This document shows positions 6,589 through 13,691 of a stretch of 21,205 nucleotides of DNA, in pieces. Within the stretch, counting starts at the first letter, position 1; each line of letters begins with the position of its first letter. The translations under genes were made by a program, and so were the position numbers. The stretch comes from CAZMLC01 sp964567125. GTDB taxonomy: Bacteria; Verrucomicrobiota; Kiritimatiellia; RFP12; UBA1067. The notes beneath the pieces were generated by a model, which was given only the letters and a program-made list of their open reading frames with translations, did no database searches and was not told the DNA's origin. The stretch covers positions 1 through 21,205 of the forward strand of contig CAZMLC010000052.1 in NCBI GenBank assembly GCA_964567125.1, given 5' to 3'.

Positions 6589-8187
6589 ATGTTAAAAACA
6601 GATACACGCATCGTCGCACTTGTGCTGACGACGCTCGGTTATTCACACGCATTTGCTGCGGCAAGCAGCACGACGAACGACGCGCAAACCTTCGTACGTT
6701 ACGAGGATTTCGGCGCCAAGGGCGATGGGAAGACGGATGATCTTGCCGCAATTGTAAAGGCGCATGCCTTTGCCAATCAGCACCGCCTGCCAGTCCGGGC
6801 GAACGCGCAGGCGACCTACTACATCGGCGGCGGCGCCGAATTTGTTACCATCCAGACGGATACGGATTTCGGCAGTGCGCATTTCATCATTGATGACCGT
6901 AACGTCGCCAAGATTCACGTGAACGTCTTTACCGTGACATCGACGCTGCCACCGCTCTATCCCAAAGGAGTCACGACGCTGAAAAAAGGACAACGGGAGA
7001 TCAGTGACCTCCAAATTCGGAACTGCGTGGTGTGCGTCACGGATGCCAAGACCAAGCGCTACATCCGCGAAGGGCTGAATCAAAACAATGGCAGTTCGCA
7101 GACCGATGTCTTCCTCGTTGACCAGCAGGGCCATGTCGATAGCAACACGCCGATCCTCTGGGATTTTAATCAGATCTCGCAGATCGTCGCCTATCCGGTT
7201 GACCCCACACCGCTGAAGATCAGGGGCGGACGCTTCACCACCATCGCCAATGCCGCGGAGTCGAAATATACCTACTACGCCCGCGGAATCGCGATCAGAC
7301 GTTCCAATGTGGTCGTTGAAAAACTCGAGCACCGCATCACGGGCGAAGGCGACCACGGCGCACCCTACAGCGGATTTTTCAATATCTTCGATTGCGCCAA
7401 TGTGATTATCCGCGATGCCCAGCTTTCCGGGCACAAAACCTACCGGACCATCGGCAGTGCAGGTAAACCGGTCTCCATGGGCAGCTACGATTTTTCCGTT
7501 TCGCGCGCCCTGAATGTTTCGTTCATCAACTGCAAGCAGATCAACGACATCAAAGACCGCACGCGCTGGGGTATCATGGGCTCGAACTACAGCAAGAACA
7601 TCCTCTTTGATGGGTGTACCTTCTCGCGCTTTGATGCCCACATGGGCGTGGCCAATGCAACCATCCGCAATTCGACGATGGGCCACGTCGGCATCAACGC
7701 GATCGGCCATGGACGCTTCACCGTCGAAAACACCACAGTCTACGGCAGCCATTTCATCAACCTGCGCAGCGACTACGGCAGCACCTGGCAAGGTGAATTC
7801 GTGATCCGCAACTGCACGTTCATTCCCGCATGCGGTGCTCCGGTCAGCGCCAGCCTGATCGCCGGTTCGAATGCCGGACAACATGATTTTGGCTACGCCT
7901 GCTATATGCCGGAGCGCATCATCATCGATGGTCTGAAGATCGATGATTCCAAACATCCGAAAACCTACGCAGGACCGGCCATCTTCACGGACTTCAATCC
8001 GCGCTATACCCAGGCGGATTACGCAGAGAAATATCCCTATGCCAAGACGCGCGAAGTACTCCTCAAGGATGTCACCACCGCCAGCGGATTGCCGCTGGCT
8101 GTCAGCAAAAACAGCGTCATGTTCAAGGACGTGGTGGTCACGCGCGAAGGCAAGACGATTGCGGAAGCAAAACCGGCACGGCCCTGA
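6589..8187 (+). CDS. Secreted right-handed beta-helix protein (pectate lyase 3 / GH28-related fold)
   Basis: A 532-residue exported protein, probably binding or cleaving a polysaccharide. Residues 1-24 form a signal peptide with a likely cleavage after AFA. The mature N-terminus carries YEDFGAKGDGKTDD at 38-51, the hallmark opening of the Pectate_lyase_3 (PF12708) family. The rest has the short, Asn/Ile/Val-rich repeating strands of a parallel beta-helix, such as NVVVEKL and NVIIRDAQL. The catalytic Asp pattern of true GH28 polygalacturonases was not recognised, so the activity and substrate are open; a lyase, hydrolase or non-catalytic binding role is possible. ATG 6589 is chosen because it starts the signal peptide and has AGGGCGG upstream; an in-frame TTG at 6556 would put charged residues ahead of it. 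The methyltransferase gene follows after 37 bases. Confidence 0.75.
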   Translation: MLKTDTRIVALVLTTLGYSHAFAAASSTTNDAQTFVRYEDFGAKGDGKTDDLAAIVKAHAFANQHRLPVRANAQATYYIGGGAEFVTIQTDTDFGSAHFIIDDRNVAKIHVNVFTVTSTLPPLYPKGVTTLKKGQREISDLQIRNCVVCVTDAKTKRYIREGLNQNNGSSQTDVFLVDQQGHVDSNTPILWDFNQISQIVAYPVDPTPLKIRGGRFTTIANAAESKYTYYARGIAIRRSNVVVEKLEHRITGEGDHGAPYSGFFNIFDCANVIIRDAQLSGHKTYRTIGSAGKPVSMGSYDFSVSRALNVSFINCKQINDIKDRTRWGIMGSNYSKNILFDGCTFSRFDAHMGVANATIRNSTMGHVGINAIGHGRFTVENTTVYGSHFINLRSDYGSTWQGEFVIRNCTFIPACGAPVSASLIAGSNAGQHDFGYACYMPERIIIDGLKIDDSKHPKTYAGPAIFTDFNPRYTQADYAEKYPYAKTREVLLKDVTTASGLPLAVSKNSVMFKDVVVTREGKTIAEAKPARP

Positions 8188-8224
8188 GCGACACAACGGT
8201 AGTTCATCCAAAGGAAACAGCGCC

Positions 8225-9126
8225 ATGGACATTCCCCGCATATTCACGATCACGGAAAGCGCCCACCGCATTCACAACCCATTCACGTCCGCAAAGCTCG
8301 CCACCCTCGGCGCGGCGTTACGGCTGGAACCGGAGTCGCGGATACTGGACCTCGGCAGCGGTTCCGGGGAGATGCTGTGTACGTGGGCGCGCGACTACGC
8401 CATCCGCGGAACCGGGATCGATATGAGTCCCTTGTTTACGGAGCACGCCACACGTCGCGCCGTCGAGCTCGACGTGAGTGATCGTGTCACCTTCATTCAC
8501 GGCGATGCGGCCGGTTATGTCGCGGATGAAAAGGTCAGTGTGGCAGCCTGCCTCGGTGCCACCTGGATCGGAGGAGGTGCGGCTGGCACAATCCAGCTGC
8601 TGACGCAAAGCCTTCGCACAGGCGGCATCATCCTCATCGGCGAACCCTACTGGCGACAGCAGCCACCAACAGAGGCGGTTGCCCAAGGCTGTCTTGCCCA
8701 CGCCATTTCCGACTTTCTCACGCTACCCGACCTGCTGGCTTCTTTCCAAAACTCTGGTTGCGATGTCGTTGAAATGGTTCTGGCGGATCAAGACGGCTGG
8801 GATCGCTACGAAGCTGCCAAATGGCTCACCATGCGCCGCTGGCTTGAAGCCAATCCCGCGGACGAATTCGCCCAAGAGATCCGCGCTCAACTGANNNNNN
8901 NNNNNNNNNNNNNNNNNNNNNNNNNNNNNNNNNNNNNNNNNNNNNNNNNNNNNNNNNNNNNNNNNNNNNNNNNNNNNNNNNNNNNNNNNNNNNNTGGCTT
9001 GAAGCCAATCCCGCGGACGAATTCGCCCAAGAGATCCGCGCTCAACTGACCTCAGAACCCGTGCGCCATGCGACCTACACGCGCGAATACCTCGGCTGGG
9101 GCGTCTTCGCGCTGATGCTGCGGTGA
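8225..9126 (+). CDS. Class I SAM-dependent methyltransferase, interrupted by an artefactual assembly gap
   Basis: A predicted soluble methyltransferase with a Rossmann fold. ILDLGSGSGEML, starting about 40 residues in, is SAM motif I; GIDMSPLF follows with the acidic ribose-binding residue; CLGATWIGGGAAGT and the LRTGGIILIGEPYW strand complete the core. The family is widespread and usually annotated only as class I methyltransferase; the substrate is unknown. ATG 8225 has AAGGAAA about ten bases upstream. The frame seems to stop at 9047-9049, but removing the 100 Ns and one copy of the 55-base duplication joins the frame exactly. This gives 248 residues ending in EYLGWGVFALMLR with a TGA at 9124-9126, the usual size for the family. 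The gene is therefore most likely intact in the organism. Confidence 0.85.
8840..8894 (+). repeat. 55-base direct repeat, copy left of the gap (assembly overlap)
   Basis: These 55 bases are identical to 8995-9049. They end exactly where the Ns begin, and the second copy begins exactly where the Ns end. Such a pattern marks overlapping contig ends that a scaffolder failed to merge, not a biological repeat. Confidence 0.9.
8895..8994. other. Scaffold gap of 100 Ns
   Basis: Exactly 100 ambiguous bases, a common placeholder for a gap of unknown size. Identical flanks indicate a true gap of zero with a 55-base contig overlap, and the methyltransferase frame is restored when the overlap is collapsed. 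Confidence 0.95.
8995..9049 (+). repeat. 55-base direct repeat, copy right of the gap (assembly overlap)
   Basis: Identical to 8840-8894. Only sequence from 9050 onward is new coding sequence for the methyltransferase C-terminus. Confidence 0.9.
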
Positions 9127-9205
9127 GTGTGCAGCCCCGCCTTGTTGTCATCGAGAACCGCACCCAAGACGTGAAACGTTTTAATCTCCTGTCCTGAGCA
9201 ATACA

Positions 9206-10528
9206 ATGAAAATACTTTTAAACCCTTGGCATGTGATGATTGGCATGGTTGTATTTGCGCTTGGACATTCTGTGGCGGCCACTCCGCCACGCCCAGTCAT
9301 GAATAATTTCATCGGCATCAATGGGCACACGATTCAATTCAAACCGGAACTGTATCGTCCGATCTGTCGACTGGCGCGGGATTATCACCCTGTGGAGTGG
9401 GACCTCGGTCGTGAAACGGCGGTCCCCGCGCCATTCCCTTTCGCGAAGAACCGGGTCGACTGGAATCATGTTTATGGTGCATGGAAAGAACAAGGCTGGT
9501 CCATTGATGTCAGCCTGATGTTCGAGACCATTCCGTTAAAGGATTGGGCCCAGCTGGAACAGGATGCCAACGCCTATGGCACGGCCTTCGCCCGCGAATT
9601 CGGACCCTCCGGACAACGTAAGCTGGTCGAATCCGTAGAGATCGGCAATGAGCCTGGGAAATGGAGCGATGCCGACTACACCCGCATGTTCCGCGCCATA
9701 GCGACTGGCCTTCGTGCGGGTGACCCGAAAATCAAGATCGCCAGCTGTAATCTCACGGTTGGACCGAGCGATGATTACACAAAGTCCGTCCAGTGCCTGA
9801 AGGAGATGACAGGTCTAATTGATATTCTGACCATCCACAGTTATGCGCAATTAACCGGTTGGCCGACATGGAGGCGCAGTTATCCTGAAGACCCCACCTT
9901 GCCGAAGTATCGCAAAGAGATTCAGGATCTCTGTACGTGGAGAGATGCGCACATGCCCGGGAAACCAGTCTGGATCACGGAGTTCGGCTACGACAGTACC
10001 ACACAACCCCAAGAGAAATCCGGCGACTTTGCAAAGTGGGAAGGCGTAACGGATCTTCAGCAGGCGCAATGGATCGTGCGGTCGTTGCTCGTCTTTTCGT
10101 CCATGCCCGTTGATCGCGCCTATATCTATTTCTTCAACGATGACGACAACGCCCGCCTTCATGCCAGTTCCGGACTGACCCGCCACTTCAAACCCAAACC
10201 CTCGTTTCACGCGGTCGCGCATGTGCGTCAAACACTGGGCGAGTACCGCTTCATACGCATCGTTGCGGATGAACCTGGAAAACGACGCATCCATGAATAC
10301 CAGCACGCGAGAAATCCCAAGCAATTGGTCTGGGCCGTCTGGTCACCCACCTGCGGATGTGCCGGAACGCAACAGCGCCTGACCCGCGTTCCCGGAAAAC
10401 TGGTTGCATCAACCATCATGCCCATCACCGAGCCGTCAGCCGTATCAGGCAGCGCCAAGCAACTCACACCTGGTGTTGTTGAAATGACTGTAACCGAAAC
10501 GCCAGAATATCTCATGCTGGCGCTGTGA
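9206..10528 (+). CDS. Secreted clan GH-A glycoside hydrolase, family unresolved
   Basis: A 440-residue exported TIM-barrel glycosidase. Residues 1-25 form a signal peptide with a likely cut after SVAA. EIGNEP at 145-150 places the proton donor E149 after the Asn typical of clan GH-A. ILTIHSY at 207-213 supplies the usual strand-6 His. VWITEFGYDS at 255-264 places the nucleophile E259 at the end of strand 7. The final 100 or so residues look like a small beta domain. Retaining hydrolysis of a beta-linked glycan is expected, but the family (GH39-like, GH5-like or another) and substrate cannot be set by eye. ATG 9206 lies 79 bases after the methyltransferase stop with only a weak ribosome site (GAGCA), and no separate promoter was found there. 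Confidence 0.75.
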   Translation: MKILLNPWHVMIGMVVFALGHSVAATPPRPVMNNFIGINGHTIQFKPELYRPICRLARDYHPVEWDLGRETAVPAPFPFAKNRVDWNHVYGAWKEQGWSIDVSLMFETIPLKDWAQLEQDANAYGTAFAREFGPSGQRKLVESVEIGNEPGKWSDADYTRMFRAIATGLRAGDPKIKIASCNLTVGPSDDYTKSVQCLKEMTGLIDILTIHSYAQLTGWPTWRRSYPEDPTLPKYRKEIQDLCTWRDAHMPGKPVWITEFGYDSTTQPQEKSGDFAKWEGVTDLQQAQWIVRSLLVFSSMPVDRAYIYFFNDDDNARLHASSGLTRHFKPKPSFHAVAHVRQTLGEYRFIRIVADEPGKRRIHEYQHARNPKQLVWAVWSPTCGCAGTQQRLTRVPGKLVASTIMPITEPSAVSGSAKQLTPGVVEMTVTETPEYLMLAL

Positions 10529-10571
10529 TGCGATGTGCATTGACACGTGTGTTGCGCGAAGCGACACGCGG

Positions 10572-10691
10572 AAGTAATACCTCTTCCGATTTTCGGAGCA
10601 CTAGAAGTGTCAGGAACGATGCTCTCCGAGCACGCCGCCCAGTCACGACCGCACCACGGTTAGTCGCGGCGCGGTCGGAGACCGCTGCCCT
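10572..10691. repeat. Hairpin-forming intergenic repeat, copy 1 (eroded ends)
   Basis: The 75-base core at 10617-10691 is identical to 11236-11310. Upstream, AAGTAATAC and GTGTCAGG are also shared with copy 2, but here they are separated by a longer spacer containing a TCCGA-tttt-TCGGA hairpin. The terminal GGTAGGGC/GCCCTACC repeats of copy 2 are missing on both sides. The core has nested inverted repeats, described under copy 2. It lies shortly after the stop of the GH-A hydrolase gene. Confidence 0.8.
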
Positions 10692-11206
10692 CACGCGCTT
10701 CGAATCAGCAGGTCCACAGCCCCTGCTGTACCGAGCAGGATACTGGCAACTCGCAACTTTTCCCGGTCATTGCTCGATCCGCAAAAGGCGGATCGCCAAG
10801 AGACGGGTGCAGACAGGAGAGGACAAGCGGGGCCGGAGGGAGTGAGGACAAGGGGCCGTCGCCGAGAATGCGCATGCGCGCCAGATGCCGGGAGGGTTGT
10901 ATGCAACGCCCGGCAGATGACGCACAGGCGCGTCCGCAGGCAGGCCGCGAAGTCCGCAGCGACCGGTGGCGGAGCGCGTCCCGTCCTGGCCAGCACGCCG
11001 ACCCTGACCCCGTTTCCTGCGGCGGCGGTGTATCCAAGCAAGGCCGCGCTTCAGGACGAGGTCAGCAGGCTGGATGCGGCCGTGCGGCCAGATACGTATC
11101 TGCCGCACGTCCGAGCGCAGCGTCAGACACCCTGCTGAACCGACTTGATGCGCGATGCCCTTGCGTCCCCGCCGCAGGAAACAGCCGAGGATGAGTGAAA
11201 AGTTAA
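10692..11206. other. GC-rich intergenic segment between two direct repeats
   Basis: About 515 bases with no convincing gene. Open frames exist on both strands, but they are Arg-rich, mutually overlapping and without recognisable domains. Several hairpins are visible: CCTGCT/AGCAGG at 10722-10739, CGATCCGC/GCGGATCG near 10775-10795, and GCCGGG/CCCGGC at 10887-10914 with an inner GTTG/CAAC pairing. A 14-base inverted repeat lies at 11012-11025 and 11169-11182. No T-run follows any of them, so none reads as an intrinsic terminator. The segment could hold a structured RNA or be a decayed mobile cassette. Confidence 0.4.
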
Positions 11207-11313
11207 AAGTAATACGTTAGGAGTGTCAGGTAGGGCGATGCTCTCCGAGCACGCCGCCCAGTCACGACCGCACCACGGTTAGTCGCGGCGCGGTCGGAGA
11301 CCGCTGCCCTACC
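11207..11313. repeat. Hairpin-forming REP/MITE-like repeat, copy 2 (complete ends)
   Basis: An 85-base palindromic unit (11229-11313) bounded by a perfect 8-base terminal inverted repeat, GGTAGGGC (11229-11236) and GCCCTACC (11306-11313). Inside are nested pairs CTCCGA (11243-11248) / TCGGAG (11294-11299), CGCCGC (11252-11257) / GCGGCG (11285-11290) and ACCG/CGGT around a small loop, so the whole unit can fold into one long hairpin. The leader AAGTAATAC...GTGTCAGG (11207-11230) is shared with copy 1. It lies between converging genes, where REP-like elements are common. No transposase is present. Confidence 0.8.
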
Positions 11314-11331
11314 AGTCGGGAGCGTTTTAAC

Positions 11332-11371
11332 GTTTCTAGTTCCTAGAAACTGGAAACTGGGAACTAGAAAC
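11332..11371. repeat. 12-base inverted repeat overlapping a 7-base tandem repeat
   Basis: GTTTCTAGTTCC (11332-11343) pairs perfectly with GGAACTAGAAAC (11360-11371) across a 16-base spacer. From 11344 the sequence is also four near-identical heptamers of the form tagaaac/tggaaac. It sits 11 bases beyond the GH2 stop codon, so it may form a hairpin at the end of that minus-strand transcript, but no clear T-run follows. Confidence 0.7.
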
Positions 11372-11381
11372 TCTCTACGCT

Positions 11382-13658
11382 CTACTGCTCAATGACGCTG
11401 TCGATGCCGAGATCGATGTAGGCTCCGCCCAAGGCGTTGAGCGCACTGACAGCCAAAACATTTCGTCCTTGCTTGAGCGCCTTGAGGAAGGCGGCTCGAT
11501 CCACATCCTTTGGACTGTAGTTCGTGTTATAGCCTTTGAGCACAGCCACCTGCGTGCCGTTGAGATAGACCACCGCATCTTCATCGAAAAAGATGTTGAG
11601 GCTGATATCCGAAGGCATCGCGCCCTTGAATTCAAACGTGTGCCGCAACCAGATGGCCGGCGTCTCCCAGAGCGTACGAACACAGGCAGTCTTGTGGTCC
11701 GTCTTTATCTTGGCATTGCCGAAGCCAGCTTCACCGCTCTTCCAGGCGCTGTCGTCGAAGTCCTCTTTCTGCCATCCCTCCACGGGTTTCTCAAAGGTAT
11801 ATTTCCAGACCTGCGGATTTTTCTGCGCGGTGGGCAGAAGTTCCTTGCGCGCAATGTTGCGCGTCTTCATGGCTGCCACATAGACTTTCTGATGCAGGGC
11901 ATTGAGCGCTGCGGGATCGTACTTGATATGCTTGCGGTCATAGGTGACGAGCCCATTGATCTCGATTTCGACATCGCTCGTCTGAGTGTAAACCGAAGCA
12001 GCCAGGCCATACGAAGCGAGCTTGGCCAGTTTCTCAATCAGCGTGGTGTAGCGGGCAAAGGACTCCTCGGTGGTCTTGTCGCTCACATAGCCCCAGTTGC
12101 GACCCTTGGCCCAAGTGTGACCCTCAATCGCCAGACCAATACCGCCGAACTCACCCAGTACGGAGAGGCGGTTGGTCATCACTGGATACATGTCCGGGCC
12201 CGGATACTTGTGCATGTCGAGCGCATCGCCCACGCCATGATCCGTCCACCCCGAGGGGCCGTTCACCAGGCGCGTGGGATCATACTGCTTGACCCAAGTC
12301 TGCGTCATGTTGGTCTTGGCCTTTCCAGGCTGACCCCAGCCTTCATTGTACGGCACCCACATCACAATGCACGGCACGGTCTGCAAGAGATCCATCATGC
12401 CCTTGAGCTCGCGGCGATAGAGCGCGTAGCGATCCTCGCCGTCGCGCCAGCCGGAGACCATGTCCTGCCAGATCATGATGCCCTGGGTGTCGCAGAGGTA
12501 GTAGTAGCGCAGCGGTTCGATCTTGATGTGCTTACGCATCATGTTAAAGCCGGAACGTTTGAGCAAACCGATATCAAAGGCCATGGCCGCATCCGAGGGC
12601 GGCGTCAGCAGACCATCGGGCCACCAGCCCTGATCCAGCGTACCCTGCAAAAAGATCTTCTCGTTGTTGAAGTAGAAGCGCGGCACGCCCTTCTCATCCT
12701 TGCGCCACTCGATCTTGCGCATGCCGAAATAGCCCTTCACGATATCCTGCCCCGCAGCACCCTTCAGCGTGATGCGCAGATCGTAGAGGTTCGGCGCAGC
12801 CGGCGACCACAGCAGCGGCTCCTTGAGTTTGAGCGTGACGGGTTTATCCCAGGCCTCAACGCTGCCCTTGGACAGCACCTTTCCCTCGCGCAGCACTTCG
12901 ACCTCGGCGGACGCCCCCATGAGATTGCCTGCGGGCTGAACCGTCACGGAAACAGTTCCGGCATCGATGTCCGTCACGGTCTTGTACCCCGCCACATAGG
13001 TCTCGGCTACGGTCTCCATCCAGACCGTCTGCCAGATGCCAGAGACGCGCGTATACATGCAGCCGCTTGGCTTGAGTTGTTGTTTACCCACGGACTGCTG
13101 TCCCTCATTGCTCGGATCCCAGACCGAGAGAACCAGGGTGTTCTCGCCCGCGCGGATGGCCGGAGTGATGTCGATCGAGAAGGGCAGGTTGCCGCTTTCG
13201 TGCGGAACATCCGTGACCTCAATACCGTTGACCCAGACTTGCGCGCGAAAATCAACCGCGCCGAAATGCAGCAACGTCCGCTGGCCCTGTGCAGGATGCG
13301 CATCGAACGTGCGCCGATACCAGAGCAACTCGCCGGGTTCCAGCATGCGTCCTACGCCGGACAAGGCCGATTCCATCGCGAAGGGAACCAGGATCTTACC
13401 CTGCCACGCCTCCGGGCACTCGCCATTCTTCGGCGTCACCGCATAATCCCAGAGTCCGTTCAGATTCACCCATGCATCGCGGACGAGCTGCGGACGCGGA
13501 TAGTCGCGCCACGCAGTCTCGGGCGTCATCTTCTCGCCCCACACCGTCATCAGCGGCGAAGCCGCAGGTTTGTATTCCGCACAGGCCGCGCAAGCCATCA
13601 TGCCTGCGACGATCCCGATGCTCATTCCAATCGTGTGTTGATGTATCATTGTCTTCAT
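11382..13658 (-). CDS. Secreted GH2-family beta-glycosidase
   Basis: A 758-residue exported glycosidase of the beta-galactosidase/beta-glucuronidase family. Residues 1-27 form a signal peptide (likely cut after ACA); a Cys at 23 makes a lipoprotein conceivable, but the lipobox is poor. A sugar-binding jelly roll follows (LNGLWDYAVTP at 66-76, WYRRTF at 113-118, VDFRAQVWVNG at 135-145). Next come an immunoglobulin-like domain and the TIM barrel with acid/base E439 in PYNEGWGQ (436-443) and nucleophile E503 in LGEFGG (501-506). The C-terminal 140 residues form an extra jelly-roll domain (DFDDSAWKSGEAGFG, LRHTFEF), probably a carbohydrate-binding module. ATG 13658 has GAAGGAA just upstream. It starts 33 bases after the LamG/PATR gene stop, so the two form an operon. 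Substrate specificity cannot be fixed. Confidence 0.88.
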   Translation of the reverse strand: MKTMIHQHTIGMSIGIVAGMMACAACAEYKPAASPLMTVWGEKMTPETAWRDYPRPQLVRDAWVNLNGLWDYAVTPKNGECPEAWQGKILVPFAMESALSGVGRMLEPGELLWYRRTFDAHPAQGQRTLLHFGAVDFRAQVWVNGIEVTDVPHESGNLPFSIDITPAIRAGENTLVLSVWDPSNEGQQSVGKQQLKPSGCMYTRVSGIWQTVWMETVAETYVAGYKTVTDIDAGTVSVTVQPAGNLMGASAEVEVLREGKVLSKGSVEAWDKPVTLKLKEPLLWSPAAPNLYDLRITLKGAAGQDIVKGYFGMRKIEWRKDEKGVPRFYFNNEKIFLQGTLDQGWWPDGLLTPPSDAAMAFDIGLLKRSGFNMMRKHIKIEPLRYYYLCDTQGIMIWQDMVSGWRDGEDRYALYRRELKGMMDLLQTVPCIVMWVPYNEGWGQPGKAKTNMTQTWVKQYDPTRLVNGPSGWTDHGVGDALDMHKYPGPDMYPVMTNRLSVLGEFGGIGLAIEGHTWAKGRNWGYVSDKTTEESFARYTTLIEKLAKLASYGLAASVYTQTSDVEIEINGLVTYDRKHIKYDPAALNALHQKVYVAAMKTRNIARKELLPTAQKNPQVWKYTFEKPVEGWQKEDFDDSAWKSGEAGFGNAKIKTDHKTACVRTLWETPAIWLRHTFEFKGAMPSDISLNIFFDEDAVVYLNGTQVAVLKGYNTNYSPKDVDRAAFLKALKQGRNVLAVSALNALGGAYIDLGIDSVIEQ

Positions 13659-13691
13659 GGTTCCTTCTTGTCCTTCCCTTCATCCTGTAAA

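Noticed and set aside
6643..8271. A 542-codon minus-strand open frame opposite the beta-helix gene
   Set aside because: The plus strand has a signal peptide and family motif; the antisense product is Asp/Val/Gly-rich with no domain, a shadow frame.
10767..11138. Several overlapping open frames of 100-120 codons on both strands in the convergent intergenic region
   Set aside because: They are Arg-rich, overlap each other on opposite strands, and show no motif or clear ribosome site.
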